Source: Rhodomicrobium sp. Az07 (GTDB taxonomy: Bacteria; Pseudomonadota; Alphaproteobacteria; Rhizobiales; Rhodomicrobiaceae). Taken from it: a stretch of DNA of 64,000 nt. The notes under the pieces are model-generated. The model was given only the letters and a program-made list of their open reading frames with translations. It made no database searches and had not been told where the DNA came from. Position 1 is the stretch's first letter. Each line of letters opens with the position of its first letter. The DNA lies in NCBI RefSeq assembly GCF_018619475.1, contig NZ_JAHFZG010000004.1, forward strand, positions 1 to 64,000, read 5' to 3'. Of this stretch, positions 14,993-24,469 are shown in pieces. Position numbers and translations under genes: made by a program.

Positions 14993-16993
14993 ATGGCACA
15001 ACATCAAAACACATCGATGTTTTCCGCCGACCTCGTCGGGCCAGCGATCCGGGACAGCTTCACCAAACTCGACCCGCGCCAGCTGATCTGCAACCCGGTG
15101 ATGTTCACCACGGCGAGTGTCGCACTGCTTGCGACGGTTCTGCTGGTGCGCTCGATCATCTCGGGCGGCGACATAGCATTCGAGGCGCAGATCGTCTTCT
15201 GGCTCTGGCTGACGGTGCTGTTCGGCAACTTCGCAGAAGCGCTTGCGGAGGGCCGCGGCAAGGCGCAAGCGGCCTCGCTCCGGTCTACCAAGGCCGAACT
15301 GAAGGGCAAGCGGGTCAAGGGCGATACCGTCAAGGTCGTTCCGGCCAGCGAGTTGCGCGCGGGCGACATCGTGCTGGTCGAGACCGGCGATCAGATCCCG
15401 GCCGATGGCGAGGCCGTGGAGGGCGTGGCATCCGTCAACGAAGCGGCGATCACCGGGGAATCCGCACCTGTCATCCGCGAGTCGGGCGGTGACCGTTCCG
15501 CCGTCACGGCAGGCACGCGGGTCATTTCCGACTGGATCAAGGTCAGGGTGACCGCAGAGCCTGGCGAAGGGTTCCTCGACCGGATGATCAGCCTTGTCGA
15601 GGGCGCTAGCCGCGCGAAGACGCCGAACGAGGTTGCTCTGACGGTGCTTCTGACGGGGCTGACGCTGATCTTCCTGATCGCGGTCGGCACGCTGCCCGCT
15701 TTCGCCGCATACGCGGGCGGGTCCATTTCGGTGCCGATCCTCGTGGCGCTGATCCCGACGACCATTTCGGCGCTGCTGTCGGCGATCGGCATCGCAGGCA
15801 TGGACCGGCTGATCCGCTTCAACGTTCTGGCCAAGTCGGGGCGCGCGGTCGAGGCGGCGGGCGACATCGACACGCTGCTGCTCGACAAGACCGGGACGAT
15901 CACGCTCGGCGACCGGCAGGCGACCGACTTCCTGCCGCTGTCGGGCGTGCGCGAAGGTGAACTGGTCGAGGCGGCGCGCCTGTCCTCGCTGGGGGATGAG
16001 ACCCCCGAAGGCCGCTCTATCGTCGAGTTGGCGGGGGCTGGCGAGACTGCACCTGCGGGTGCGGAAACGGTTTCCTTCACCGCGCAGACGCGCGTCAGCG
16101 GGATCGACATCGGGGAACGCAAGATCCGCAAGGGCGCGGTCGATGCGATCCTGAAGCTGCATGATTTCGATCAGGGTGCAGTCAGGCAGATCCGCACCCT
16201 CACCGAAAAGATCGCGCGCGCCGGTGGCACACCGCTGGCCGTAGCGGACGGCACCCGGCTTTTAGGGGCCATCGCTCTCAAGGACATCGTCAAGGCAGGC
16301 ATCAAGGAACGCTTTGCCGAGTTGCGCCGGATGGGCATCCGGACGGTGATGATCACCGGGGACAATCCGCTGACGGCTGCGGCCATCGCGGCGGAATCCG
16401 GTGTCGACGACTTCCTTGCCGAGGCGACTCCGGAGGACAAGCTCGAGTTGATCCGCAAGGAGCAATCCGGCGGCAAGCTGGTCGCCATGTGCGGTGACGG
16501 AACGAACGACGCGCCAGCTCTGGCGCAGTCCGATGTCGGCGTCGCAATGAACACCGGCACCCAGGCCGCGCGCGAGGCAGGCAACATGGTCGACCTCGAC
16601 AACAACCCCACCAAGCTCATCGAGATCGTGGGGATCGGCAAGCAGCTGCTGATGACGCGCGGCGCGCTGACCACTTTCTCGATCTCGAACGACGTGGCCA
16701 AGTATTTCGCCATCCTGCCGGCGATCTTCGTGGCCCTCTATCCGGGCCTCGACGCGCTGAAGGTCATGGGATTGTCGAGTCCTCAAAGCGCGATCCTGTC
16801 GGCGATCATCTTCAACGCCCTCATCATCCCGCTGCTGGTTCCACTGGCTCTGCGAGGGGTGACCTACCGCCCGCAGAGTGCGTCGCGCCAGCTTGTCCGC
16901 AACCTCTGCATTTACGGCCTCGGCGGCCTGATCGTCCCCTTCGTCGGCATCAAGCTGATCGACGTGTTCGTATCCGGCCTCGGCCTCGCGTGA
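14993..16993 (+). CDS. kdpB: KdpB, P-type ATPase subunit of the K+-transporting KdpFABC complex (666 aa)
   Basis: KdpB hydrolyses ATP to drive high-affinity K+ uptake through KdpA. The phosphorylation motif DKTGTITLG has its aspartate at residue 298. TGES of the actuator domain, [19 protein letters not shown] of the membrane region, [14 protein letters not shown] and [10 protein letters not shown] of the P domain are all present in order. The length is close to the E. coli protein. ATG 14993 is preferred; a longer frame from 14924 would overlap kdpF. Unusually, kdpB precedes kdpA here, whereas the canonical order is kdpFABC. Confidence 0.97.
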   Translation: MAQHQNTSMFSADLVGPAIRDSFTKLDPRQLICNPVMFTTASVALLATVLLVRSIISGGDIAFEAQIVFWLWLTVLFGNFAEALAEGRGKAQAASLRSTKAELKGKRVKGDTVKVVPASELRAGDIVLVETGDQIPADGEAVEGVASVNEAAITGESAPVIRESGGDRSAVTAGTRVISDWIKVRVTAEPGEGFLDRMISLVEGASRAKTPNEVALTVLLTGLTLIFLIAVGTLPAFAAYAGGSISVPILVALIPTTISALLSAIGIAGMDRLIRFNVLAKSGRAVEAAGDIDTLLLDKTGTITLGDRQATDFLPLSGVREGELVEAARLSSLGDETPEGRSIVELAGAGETAPAGAETVSFTAQTRVSGIDIGERKIRKGAVDAILKLHDFDQGAVRQIRTLTEKIARAGGTPLAVADGTRLLGAIALKDIVKAGIKERFAELRRMGIRTVMITGDNPLTAAAIAAESGVDDFLAEATPEDKLELIRKEQSGGKLVAMCGDGTNDAPALAQSDVGVAMNTGTQAAREAGNMVDLDNNPTKLIEIVGIGKQLLMTRGALTTFSISNDVAKYFAILPAIFVALYPGLDALKVMGLSSPQSAILSAIIFNALIIPLLVPLALRGVTYRPQSASRQLVRNLCIYGLGGLIVPFVGIKLIDVFVSGLGLA

Positions 16994-17005
16994 AGGGAGA
17001 CGAAC

Positions 17006-17086
17006 ATGATCATTCTAACCTATGCACTCGGGATTGCGATCTTCGCCGCGCTGATAGGCGTCGTGACCCGGCTTCTCGAGGACTGA
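17006..17086 (+). CDS. Small single-helix membrane peptide between kdpB and kdpA (26 aa)
   Basis: A GGGAGA ribosome site lies 5 bases before ATG 17006, and the product has one hydrophobic helix (ILTYALGIAIFAALIGVV) ending TRLLED. The stop is 4 bp before the kdpA start. It does not end in RPERF, so it is not an obvious second KdpF. Position and translation signals argue that it is real and co-translated with kdpA; it may be an accessory subunit of this Kdp variant. Confidence 0.6.
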   Translation: MIILTYALGIAIFAALIGVVTRLLED

Positions 17087-17090
17087 AAAG

Positions 17091-18752
17091 ATGGAACACG
17101 TCTTTATCGTCGCGCTGATCATCGGCGGAACGGCGCTCCTGTCGCTGCCGCTGGGTGCCTGGATGAAACTGGCCATGGACCCGGCGCCAGACCGGATGAC
17201 GCGCTGGACCAGCCTCTTCGGGCGGATCGGCGGCGCTACCGAGGAGCAGGGCTGGAAGCGCTACCTGGTCACGATGCTGATCTTCAATGCCATCATGTTC
17301 ACAGTGACCTTCACAATCCTCGCGTTGCAGCAATGGCTTCCGCTCAACCCCGACGGCATGGGGCCGCACGACCCTACGCTGGTGTTCAACACCGCGGCGT
17401 CCTTCACCACCAACACAAACCTGCAGCACTATTCGGGCGAGGCGTCGATGAGCTATCTCAGCCAGCTTGCAGGGCTGATGTGGCTGCAGTTCGTCTCGGC
17501 CGCCACGGGCATCGCGGCGCTGGCCGCGCTGGCGCGCGGCATTGCCGGGCGCGCGAGCTTGGGCAACTTCATGATCGACGTGCAGCGGGCGAGCTTTCTT
17601 GTGCTGCTGCCGCTGGCGCTGATCGTCGCGATGCTGATGGTGCTGATGGGCATGCCGATGACGCTGCAAGGCGCGGCGGTGGCTACGACGCTCGAGGGGG
17701 TGACGCAGACCATCGCGCGCGGCCCCGTCGCGGCGTTCCTGACCATCAAGCAGTTGGGCACCAATGGCGGCGGCTTCTTTGGCCCCAATGCCACGCATCC
17801 GCTGGAGAACCCCAGCTTCTGGACCAACGGGCTGGCGATGATCGCTATCATGCTGATCCCGATGGCCTGCGTCTGGATGTTCGGCGGCATCCTTGGCCGG
17901 ATGAAACACGCCACCGTCATCTTTGCCGTGATGGCGCTGTTCATCCTGGTCAAGATAACCGGCTCGATAGCATTCGAGTCCGCCCCCACCCCGGCCTTTG
18001 CCGAACTGCCCGTGTCCACGGAAACCGGCAACCTCGAAGGCAAGGAGCTTCGCTTCGGCGCCACGGGCGGGCCGCTCTGGGCGGTGCTGACCACCTCGAC
18101 CTCGAACGGATCGGTGGGAGCGATGCATGACAGCCTCAACCCGCTGACCGGACTGATGCCCATGGCGGGCATGTGGCTGAACGCGACCTTCGGCGGCGTC
18201 GGCGTGGGGATGATCAACATGTTCCTCTACATCATCGTCGCGGTTTTCGTCGCGGGCATGATGGTCGGGCGCACCCCGGAATACCTTGGCCACAGGATCG
18301 AGGCCAAGGAGGTGCGGCTCGCCATTCTGGCGCTGTTCTCTCACGCGTTCCTGATCCTTGGGCCTACGGCGCTGTTCGCCGCGACCTCGCTGGGCCAGGC
18401 CACTGTTCAGGACCCGGGCGCGCACGGCTTCTCCGAGATCCTTTACGAGTTCACGTCGGCTGCGGCCAACAACGGCTCGGGCTTCGAGGGCTTGGGCGAC
18501 GGAACCTGGGCCTGGAACATCGCCACCGGCGTCGTGATGCTGCTCGGCCGTTACCTGCCCATCATCTTGCCGCTCGCCATCGTGGGCAGCCTGATGGCCA
18601 AGCGCCGCGCGGCGGAGAGCGCCGGCACCCTCGGCGTCGAGGATGCGACCTTCGGCACGATGCTTGGCCTGACAGTCGTCATCTTCGGCGCACTCACCTT
18701 CCTTCCGGCGGCGGCCCTTGGCCCGCTGGCCGAACACTTCTCGCTGCCTTGA
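17091..18752 (+). CDS. kdpA: KdpA, K+-translocating subunit (553 aa)
   Basis: KdpA is the channel-like membrane subunit that selects K+. Four pore-loop regions can be recognised: FTTNTNLQHYSGE, KQLGTNGGGFFGPN, TSNGSVGAMHD and AANNGSGFEGLG. Around ten hydrophobic segments are spread across the protein. The length matches the family. It follows the 26-aa ORF by 4 bp and kdpC begins 24 bp after its stop. Confidence 0.97.
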   Translation: MEHVFIVALIIGGTALLSLPLGAWMKLAMDPAPDRMTRWTSLFGRIGGATEEQGWKRYLVTMLIFNAIMFTVTFTILALQQWLPLNPDGMGPHDPTLVFNTAASFTTNTNLQHYSGEASMSYLSQLAGLMWLQFVSAATGIAALAALARGIAGRASLGNFMIDVQRASFLVLLPLALIVAMLMVLMGMPMTLQGAAVATTLEGVTQTIARGPVAAFLTIKQLGTNGGGFFGPNATHPLENPSFWTNGLAMIAIMLIPMACVWMFGGILGRMKHATVIFAVMALFILVKITGSIAFESAPTPAFAELPVSTETGNLEGKELRFGATGGPLWAVLTTSTSNGSVGAMHDSLNPLTGLMPMAGMWLNATFGGVGVGMINMFLYIIVAVFVAGMMVGRTPEYLGHRIEAKEVRLAILALFSHAFLILGPTALFAATSLGQATVQDPGAHGFSEILYEFTSAAANNGSGFEGLGDGTWAWNIATGVVMLLGRYLPIILPLAIVGSLMAKRRAAESAGTLGVEDATFGTMLGLTVVIFGALTFLPAAALGPLAEHFSLP

Positions 18753-18776
18753 CCGGCGCTGAAAGGAGACAGACCC

Positions 18777-19349
18777 ATGAATGACATCATCTCGGGGCTT
18801 CGCGTCACGGCCGCCACCATGGCGATCTGCGTCGCCGGCTATACCACGGTGATCCTCGGCTTCGCGCAGGCCGTGACACCAGCCACCGCCAACGGGTCCT
18901 TGATCACGAAAGGCGATGGCAGCGTGATCGGCAGCCGCCTGATCGCGCAGGGCTTCACCTCGCCGGAATACGTCTGGCCGCGCCCCTCGGCGGTGGACTA
19001 CGACGCCGCGGGCGCGGGCGGATCGAACCTTTCGCCGGCCAATCCGGCGTTGGCAGAGCGCGCCGCGGCGCTTATCGCGGCCCATGGTCGGGACGGCACG
19101 CCGATCCCTGCCGATCTGGTGACCGCCTCGGGCGCAGGGCTTGACCCCCATATCTCGCTCGAGGGTGCGCTGTTCCAGGTGGATCGCGTGGCCGAGGCGC
19201 GCGGGGTCGAACCTGCAGCCGTCCGGGCGATCATCGACCGGCTGGCCGAGCGGCCCGGGGGGGTCTTCACCCCGGCGCCGATCGTCAACGTACTGGAACT
19301 GAACCTCGAACTCGATGCGGAATTGGTAAGTCCCGCGAGCACAGAGTAA
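18777..19349 (+). CDS. kdpC: KdpC subunit of the K+-transporting ATPase (190 aa)
   Basis: KdpC is a single-pass subunit that helps ATP binding by KdpB. One N-terminal helix (about residues 11-30) is followed by the family motifs GSRLIAQGFTSPEYVWPRPS, a GGSNLSPANPAL block, VTASGAGLDPHIS and the ARGVEPAAVRAIID region. The length is normal. GAAAGGAGA precedes the ATG. It lies between kdpA and kdpD in the same operon. Confidence 0.96.
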   Translation: MNDIISGLRVTAATMAICVAGYTTVILGFAQAVTPATANGSLITKGDGSVIGSRLIAQGFTSPEYVWPRPSAVDYDAAGAGGSNLSPANPALAERAAALIAAHGRDGTPIPADLVTASGAGLDPHISLEGALFQVDRVAEARGVEPAAVRAIIDRLAERPGGVFTPAPIVNVLELNLELDAELVSPASTE

Positions 19350-19358
19350 AACAGTGCC

Positions 19359-22013
19359 ATGACAGATGATGCCCGCCCCTCGCCCGATGCCCTGCTGCGC
19401 GAAGCGCAACGCGAGGGGCGTGGCACCCTCAAGATCTTTCTCGGCGCCGCCCCAGGTGTCGGGAAAACCTACGAGATGCTTCTCGAAGGCGCAGCAAAGC
19501 TTGAGGCTGGCGCGGATGTGGTGATTGGCATCGTCGAGACCCACGGCCGGAAAGAAACCGAGGCGCTGGTTTCGCCCCTGCAGGTGATCCCCCGCAAGTC
19601 CATCGATTACAAGGGCCAGACCCTGACCGAGATGGACCTCGACGCGGTTCTGGAGCGCCATCCGGAGATTGTCCTCGTCGACGAACTGGCGCACACCAAT
19701 GCGCCCGGCAGCCGGCACCCCAAGCGCCGGCAGGATATCGAGGAGCTGCTGGCTGCGGGCATCGACGTGATGACCACGGTCAACATCCAGCATGTCGAAA
19801 GCCTGAACGACGTCGTGGGCAGCTTCACGCATGTCCGGGTGCGGGAGACCGTGCCCGACAAGGTGTTCGAGAACGCCGAGATCGAACTGATCGACCTGCC
19901 GCCCGAAGACCTGATCAAGCGTCTCGATGCCGGGAAGATTTATGTTCCCGACCAGGCCCGCCACGCGCTTGAACACTTCTTTTCCAAGGGCAACCTGTTG
20001 GCGCTGCGGGAACTCGCCCTGCGCCATGCCGCGCAATACGTCGATGCGCGCATTCAGGAACACAAGAACGTCACCGGCAAGGAGAACGGCTATGCCGGAG
20101 GGCAGCGCATCCTTGTCGCCATCTCCGAAGCGGCCGGTGGCGAGCAGGTCGTGCGGGCCGCCAAGAGGCTCGCAGATGCACTTAAGGCGCCGCTCATCGC
20201 GCTCTACGTCGAGACGCCGAGGGCCGAGCGGTTCGGCGACGCCGAAAAGACCCAGCTAGCCCGTAACCTGTCACTCGCGGCTTCTCTGGGAGCCACCTTG
20301 CAATCCGTACCGGCCACCTCGGTTCAGGAGGCCATGCTGGCCCAGTGCAAGGAGCTGCGCGCCACGCAGCTGGTCCTTGGCAGATCGCGTGGCAGGGGCG
20401 GCTGGTTCAGGCGGCGCGATGGAATCGTTCAGGACATCCTCGACGGGACGACCGGCATCGCCATCCATGTCATCCCCTTTCAGGACACACCGCGCGGGCG
20501 AGACTGGCGGCGGCTGTGGCCCCGAGGGAGTTGGACCGGGGATGTGGCGGCAATCGGGTCGGTGGGGGCATTGACGCTTGCCGCATTTCTGGCGCAGGGC
20601 TGGATCAGCCGCGGACCTATCGACCTTCTCTACCTGCTGCCCGTCATCTTCAGCGCAAGCCTCTACGGCTTCCGTGCCGGATTGATCGCTGCCATCGCAG
20701 CAGGCATCGCCTACAACTTCTTTTTCCTTCCCCCGGTCTACACGTTCATCATCTATGGCCCCGCGAACATCATCACGGCGGTGCTGCTCGTGGTGGTTGC
20801 GATCATCACCGGACAGCTGGCGGCGCGCGCACGGGCTGCCGCCGCCCTTGCCATGCGCAGCGCCCGCGAGAACGCCGGTCTCGCCCGTTTCGCCACGCGC
20901 CTCGGCGCCGCGAGCACCAAGGAAGAGACGGCACAGCTTATAAGAGATGAGCTTCGGTCGTTGTTGGCGGTGCAGACCATCGTGCTGCACCGCTCCGGGG
21001 ACAGCGTCGAGATCAGCGCGTTCGGGCAGACCAAACCGAAACTGAGCCCCATCGATCAAGCGGCGGCCGAGTGGGTGATGGAGCACGGAGAGGACGCCGG
21101 TTTGGGAACCAACACACTCACGGCCAGCGAATGGCAGTTCCGTCCCCTCAGGACGTCCCTCGGAACGCTCGCTGTCCTTGGGTTCCGCGGACCGCCCGGT
21201 CGCGACCCCATTCCAACCGAGCGAGCGGCTCTGGCCGAAAGCCTGATCGACCAGGCCGCACTGGCGCACGAGCGCCTGAAGCTGGAAACCGACATGCGTG
21301 ACATGGAGGTAGTGCGCCAGCGCGACTCCTTGCGCGCGGCGCTGCTCGCGTCGCTCAGCCACGACCTGCGCACACCGCTCACGGCCGTCACCGCGGCGGC
21401 CGAGGCGCTCTCGGCAACAGGTGACGAGGCCGAGTTGGTCGAGACGGTGCGCAGCGAGGCCCGCAGGCTGAACCGGTTCCTGTCCGATCTGCTGGACTTG
21501 ACGCGGATCGAGGAAGGCGCCGTCACGCCCGATCTTGTGCCTACCGATCTGACCGACGTGATCGCTTCGGCGGTCGGCGACCTGGCCAAGACGCTGGCGG
21601 GACGAAAGGTACAGACCTCGATCGACCCGAACCTGCCTCTCGTGCGGGCCGACGCGGTTCTGTTGAACCACGCGCTCCTGAACCTCGTCGACAATGCGGC
21701 CAAGTATTCGCCGCAGGAGGAACCGATCGAGATTATCGCGCGGATGGGGCGGCGCGGCCCGGTGATCGACGTGCTCAATGGTGGCCCCGGCATTCCCCAA
21801 GGCAGCGAACAGCGCATTTTCGACCGCTTCGCCCGCGGCGAGACATCGGATCGCACCGGCGGATCGGGGCTCGGCCTTGCCATCGTCAAGGGCTTCGCGG
21901 AAGCGATGGGCTTCACGGTCGAGGCTGCACGGCGCCAGGGCGGCGGATCGCGCTTCACGATCCGTATCCCGCATGATGCAACAGTCGATGTGTCGATGGA
22001 GGACATCGCGTGA
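19359..22013 (+). CDS. kdpD: KdpD, K+-responsive sensor histidine kinase (884 aa)
   Basis: KdpD controls kdp expression with KdpE. The N-terminal KdpD domain carries the Walker A motif GAAPGVGKTYEML and a VLVDELAHTNAPGSRHPKR block. A universal-stress-like domain follows (VAISEAAGGEQVVRAAKRLA), then four close-set membrane helices (about residues 400-500), a GAF-like region, the H-box SLSHDLRTPLTAV, and an ATPase domain with NLVDNAAKYSP and GGSGLGLAIVKGF. All parts expected of full-length KdpD are present. The stop overlaps the GTG start of kdpE by 4 bp (GTGA), which suggests translational coupling. Confidence 0.96.
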   Translation: MTDDARPSPDALLREAQREGRGTLKIFLGAAPGVGKTYEMLLEGAAKLEAGADVVIGIVETHGRKETEALVSPLQVIPRKSIDYKGQTLTEMDLDAVLERHPEIVLVDELAHTNAPGSRHPKRRQDIEELLAAGIDVMTTVNIQHVESLNDVVGSFTHVRVRETVPDKVFENAEIELIDLPPEDLIKRLDAGKIYVPDQARHALEHFFSKGNLLALRELALRHAAQYVDARIQEHKNVTGKENGYAGGQRILVAISEAAGGEQVVRAAKRLADALKAPLIALYVETPRAERFGDAEKTQLARNLSLAASLGATLQSVPATSVQEAMLAQCKELRATQLVLGRSRGRGGWFRRRDGIVQDILDGTTGIAIHVIPFQDTPRGRDWRRLWPRGSWTGDVAAIGSVGALTLAAFLAQGWISRGPIDLLYLLPVIFSASLYGFRAGLIAAIAAGIAYNFFFLPPVYTFIIYGPANIITAVLLVVVAIITGQLAARARAAAALAMRSARENAGLARFATRLGAASTKEETAQLIRDELRSLLAVQTIVLHRSGDSVEISAFGQTKPKLSPIDQAAAEWVMEHGEDAGLGTNTLTASEWQFRPLRTSLGTLAVLGFRGPPGRDPIPTERAALAESLIDQAALAHERLKLETDMRDMEVVRQRDSLRAALLASLSHDLRTPLTAVTAAAEALSATGDEAELVETVRSEARRLNRFLSDLLDLTRIEEGAVTPDLVPTDLTDVIASAVGDLAKTLAGRKVQTSIDPNLPLVRADAVLLNHALLNLVDNAAKYSPQEEPIEIIARMGRRGPVIDVLNGGPGIPQGSEQRIFDRFARGETSDRTGGSGLGLAIVKGFAEAMGFTVEAARRQGGGSRFTIRIPHDATVDVSMEDIA

Positions 22014-22690
22014 GCGGGCACATCCTGATCGTCGACGACGAAATGCCGATCCGCCGCCTTCTTCGTGTTGCCATAGAGCGCAGCGGATATGCGACCGTCG
22101 AGGCGGATTGCGGGGCGGCCGCGCTCGATGCACTTCGACGGTCCGTGCCGAAGCTCGTGCTATTGGATCTCGGCCTGCCCGACCGCGACGGGCTGGAACT
22201 GATCGGGGCGTTCCGAGAGAAGCTCGTGCCGATCATCGTGCTGACGGCCAGAGAGGCATCGAGCGAGAAAGTCGCGGCCCTTGACCTCGGTGCCGATGAC
22301 TACGTCACCAAGCCGTTCGACAGCGCGGAGCTCATGGCCCGGATACGGTCATGCCTTCGCAGGGCAGATCAGAGCCACGGGCACCTGCGCAAGCTGACGG
22401 TCGGACCCGTCACCATCGACCTCGATGTTCATGGCGTATGGAAGAATGGAGCCGAGGTGAAACTCACGCCGAAAGAGTTCACACTTCTGGCCGTTCTGGC
22501 CAGCCATCCGGGCAAGGTCCTTACCCATACGCACCTTCTGCGAGAAGTATGGGGCCCGGCTCATACCGACCACGTCGAATACCTTCGCGTTACCGTCCGT
22601 TCCTTGCGCAAGAAGCTCGAGGAAGACTCCTCGGCTCCGATGCTGATCCAGAATGAGCCCGGGGTCGGATACCGATTTGTCGAGCGGTAA
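22010..22690 (+). CDS. kdpE: KdpE, response regulator of the kdp operon (226 aa)
   Basis: An OmpR-type regulator. The receiver domain shows ILIVDDEMPIRRLLR, the phospho-acceptor in LVLLDLGLPDRDG and the conserved lysine in DYVTKPFD. The C-terminal winged helix carries LTPKEFTLLAVLASHPGKV and a VEYLRVTVRSLRKKLE block ending in GVGYRFVE. It starts at GTG 22010, overlapping the kdpD stop. It would activate the kdpF-C genes under K+ limitation. Confidence 0.95.
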   Translation: MSGHILIVDDEMPIRRLLRVAIERSGYATVEADCGAAALDALRRSVPKLVLLDLGLPDRDGLELIGAFREKLVPIIVLTAREASSEKVAALDLGADDYVTKPFDSAELMARIRSCLRRADQSHGHLRKLTVGPVTIDLDVHGVWKNGAEVKLTPKEFTLLAVLASHPGKVLTHTHLLREVWGPAHTDHVEYLRVTVRSLRKKLEEDSSAPMLIQNEPGVGYRFVER

Positions 22691-22820
22691 CCGCTAACCT
22701 GTTTGCGTTGACTTGTGTGGAGTTGCGAAGACCGAGCCTCTGGGCGGCTAACGACATGCCCCCGCCTGGTCTCCTAGCGCGCGGCAAACGCATATCTGGC
22801 TGAGAGACGAAGGGATCGAG

Positions 22821-24236
22821 TTGCCCGCCAAGTCGCGCCAGGGAGAGGCGCACGGCGTGGTCTGGCGCTTGCCGGCCTACAACATCGTCCACAACATCCT
22901 GACCAATCCCATTTATGCCGGCGCCTACGCTTTCGGACGCACGACGAGCCGGGTCAGCGTGGCGGACGGTCGCAAGCGCATCAGGCGTGGCGTGCACCGG
23001 CCGATGGCCGAATGGGACGTCCTGATCAAGGACCATCACGAGGCTTACATCAGCTGGGATGTGTTCGAACGCAACCTCAAGACCATCGCCAATAATGCGA
23101 CCGGCATGACCAGCGCGCTCGCTCGCGGAGCTGCCCGTGAAGGAGAACTGCTGCTGCCTGGACTTTTGCGCTGCGGCCACTGCGGTCGCAAACTCCATGT
23201 TCACTATGGCGGGAAGCTCGGCCGATACCAATGCCATGGCGCCCGGACGAACCACGGCGCGGCGCGGTGCATCTCGGTGAGCGGCTTGAGCATAGACGCC
23301 GCAATCGCCAAGGAGGCGCTGAGCGTCCTGAAGCCGCTCGGCATAGAAGCCGCAATCAAGGCGATCGAGGCCCAGTCGAGCAAGACCACGGCGTCTGAGC
23401 GGCAACTGGAACTCTCGTTGCAGCAGGCGCGCTATGAGGCCGCCCATGCCCGGCGCCAGTACGACGCCGTCGATCCGGCCAATCGACTCGTCGCTGGCGA
23501 GCTGGAGCGCCGATGGAACGAGGCCTTGCAAGCGGTCGCCAAGATCGAGGGCGACATCGCGGCCCTGGTCGTGCGGCGTCCGCCGCCTCTTGGCGAGCCG
23601 GAGCGGCGGCGCCTCATGGCGCTTGGCGCCGATCTCGAGAGCGCCTGGTCGCATCCCGGCGCAACAGCGGCGACGCGCAAGCGCATCCTGCGCACCGCGA
23701 TCTCGGAGATCGTCGTGCGCCGTGACGGCGCAATCATTCATGCGATCCTTCACTGGCAAGGCGGAGATCACACTGAGGTGCAGGTGAAGCAGCGGTTGAA
23801 TGCAGCTGGCAGGCACAATCCACGCATTCCGGACGGCACGATCGCTCTCATAGGCGAACTGGCCCGGTTGATGCCCGACCGGCAGATCGCGCGCCTGCTC
23901 AATCGTATTGGCGTGGAAACAGGTCACGGCAATGCGTGGACGCTGGAGCGCGTGCGCGGCTTCCGCAACCACCACGAGATCGAGGTCTACCGCGACGGAG
24001 AATGGGCAGAGCGAGGCGAAATTACGCTTGAGGCGGCGGCGCAAATCGTCGGAGTGTGCAATATGACGGCTCTGCGCATGCTTCGACGCGGCGAGATCGA
24101 AGGCCGACAGGTCTGTCCGGGCGCTCTCTGGGCGGTCAAGGCTGCGGACCTGGCCGGATTTACCAGCCGGGCGCCATCAAAGCCCTCCACTAACACCAAA
24201 TCCCGATCAGAAGACCCTTTTCTTTCAATGACTTAG
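22821..24236 (+). pseudogene. Large serine recombinase remnant lacking the catalytic N-terminal domain
   Basis: The frame is the rear part of a large serine recombinase: a recombinase domain with NIVHNILTNPIYAGAYAFGR, a zinc-ribbon with LLRCGHCGRKLHVHYGGK and YQCHGA, coiled-coil-like helices, and a C-terminal MerR-like helix-turn-helix (EITLEAAAQIVGVCNMTALR). In-frame sequence upstream reads IWLRDEGIE before the given TTG and stays open only to about 22756. The resolvase domain with the catalytic serine is missing. The piece lies just after kdpE and is further evidence of past mobile-element traffic here. Confidence 0.8.
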
Positions 24237-24266
24237 GAGAATGTTCATTATGACTCGTGTCCGCTC

Positions 24267-24353
24267 GGTCATACAAAGATCGAAAGCACGGTCCGGTATC
24301 TTGGCGTCGAGGTTGATGACGCGCTTGCGATCTCCGAGCAGGTCGACATTTAA
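24267..24353 (+). pseudogene. C-terminal tail of a tyrosine recombinase
   Basis: The plus strand reads GHTKIESTVRYLGVEVDDAL and ends ISEQVDI at TAA 24351-24353. This is the LGHT..xxTvRYLG block, containing the catalytic tyrosine, of phage-type integrases. Nothing of the rest of the enzyme precedes it in this place. It is a 28-codon relic of an island integrase. Confidence 0.65.
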
Positions 24354-24362
24354 ATGGTGGCG

Positions 24363-24382
24363 GGCGGAGCCGACGCTCCGCC
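24363..24382. terminator. GC-rich hairpin after the integrase tail
   Basis: GGCGGAGC and GCTCCGCC pair perfectly around a CGAC loop, 10 bp beyond the integrase-tail stop. Only a short T-poor stretch follows, so it is a weak candidate terminator. It also lies 88 bp beyond the stop of the minus-strand gene at 24470, which it could serve instead. Confidence 0.35.
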
Positions 24383-24469
24383 TTGCAAAGGAGTCTTCAG
24401 GGTCGTGAAGAGACGCGGGCGCGGCTTCTGGCTAAACCGATGATCCAAAGCGGCCATAGCGCCGCCAGG

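Noticed and set aside
17010-20063. 1017-aa minus-strand frame opposite kdpA-kdpD
   Set aside because: A low-complexity R/H/D/Q-rich shadow of GC-rich genes on the other strand.
20271-22133. 620-aa minus-strand frame opposite kdpD
   Set aside because: Antisense shadow; kdpD on the plus strand has full domain support.
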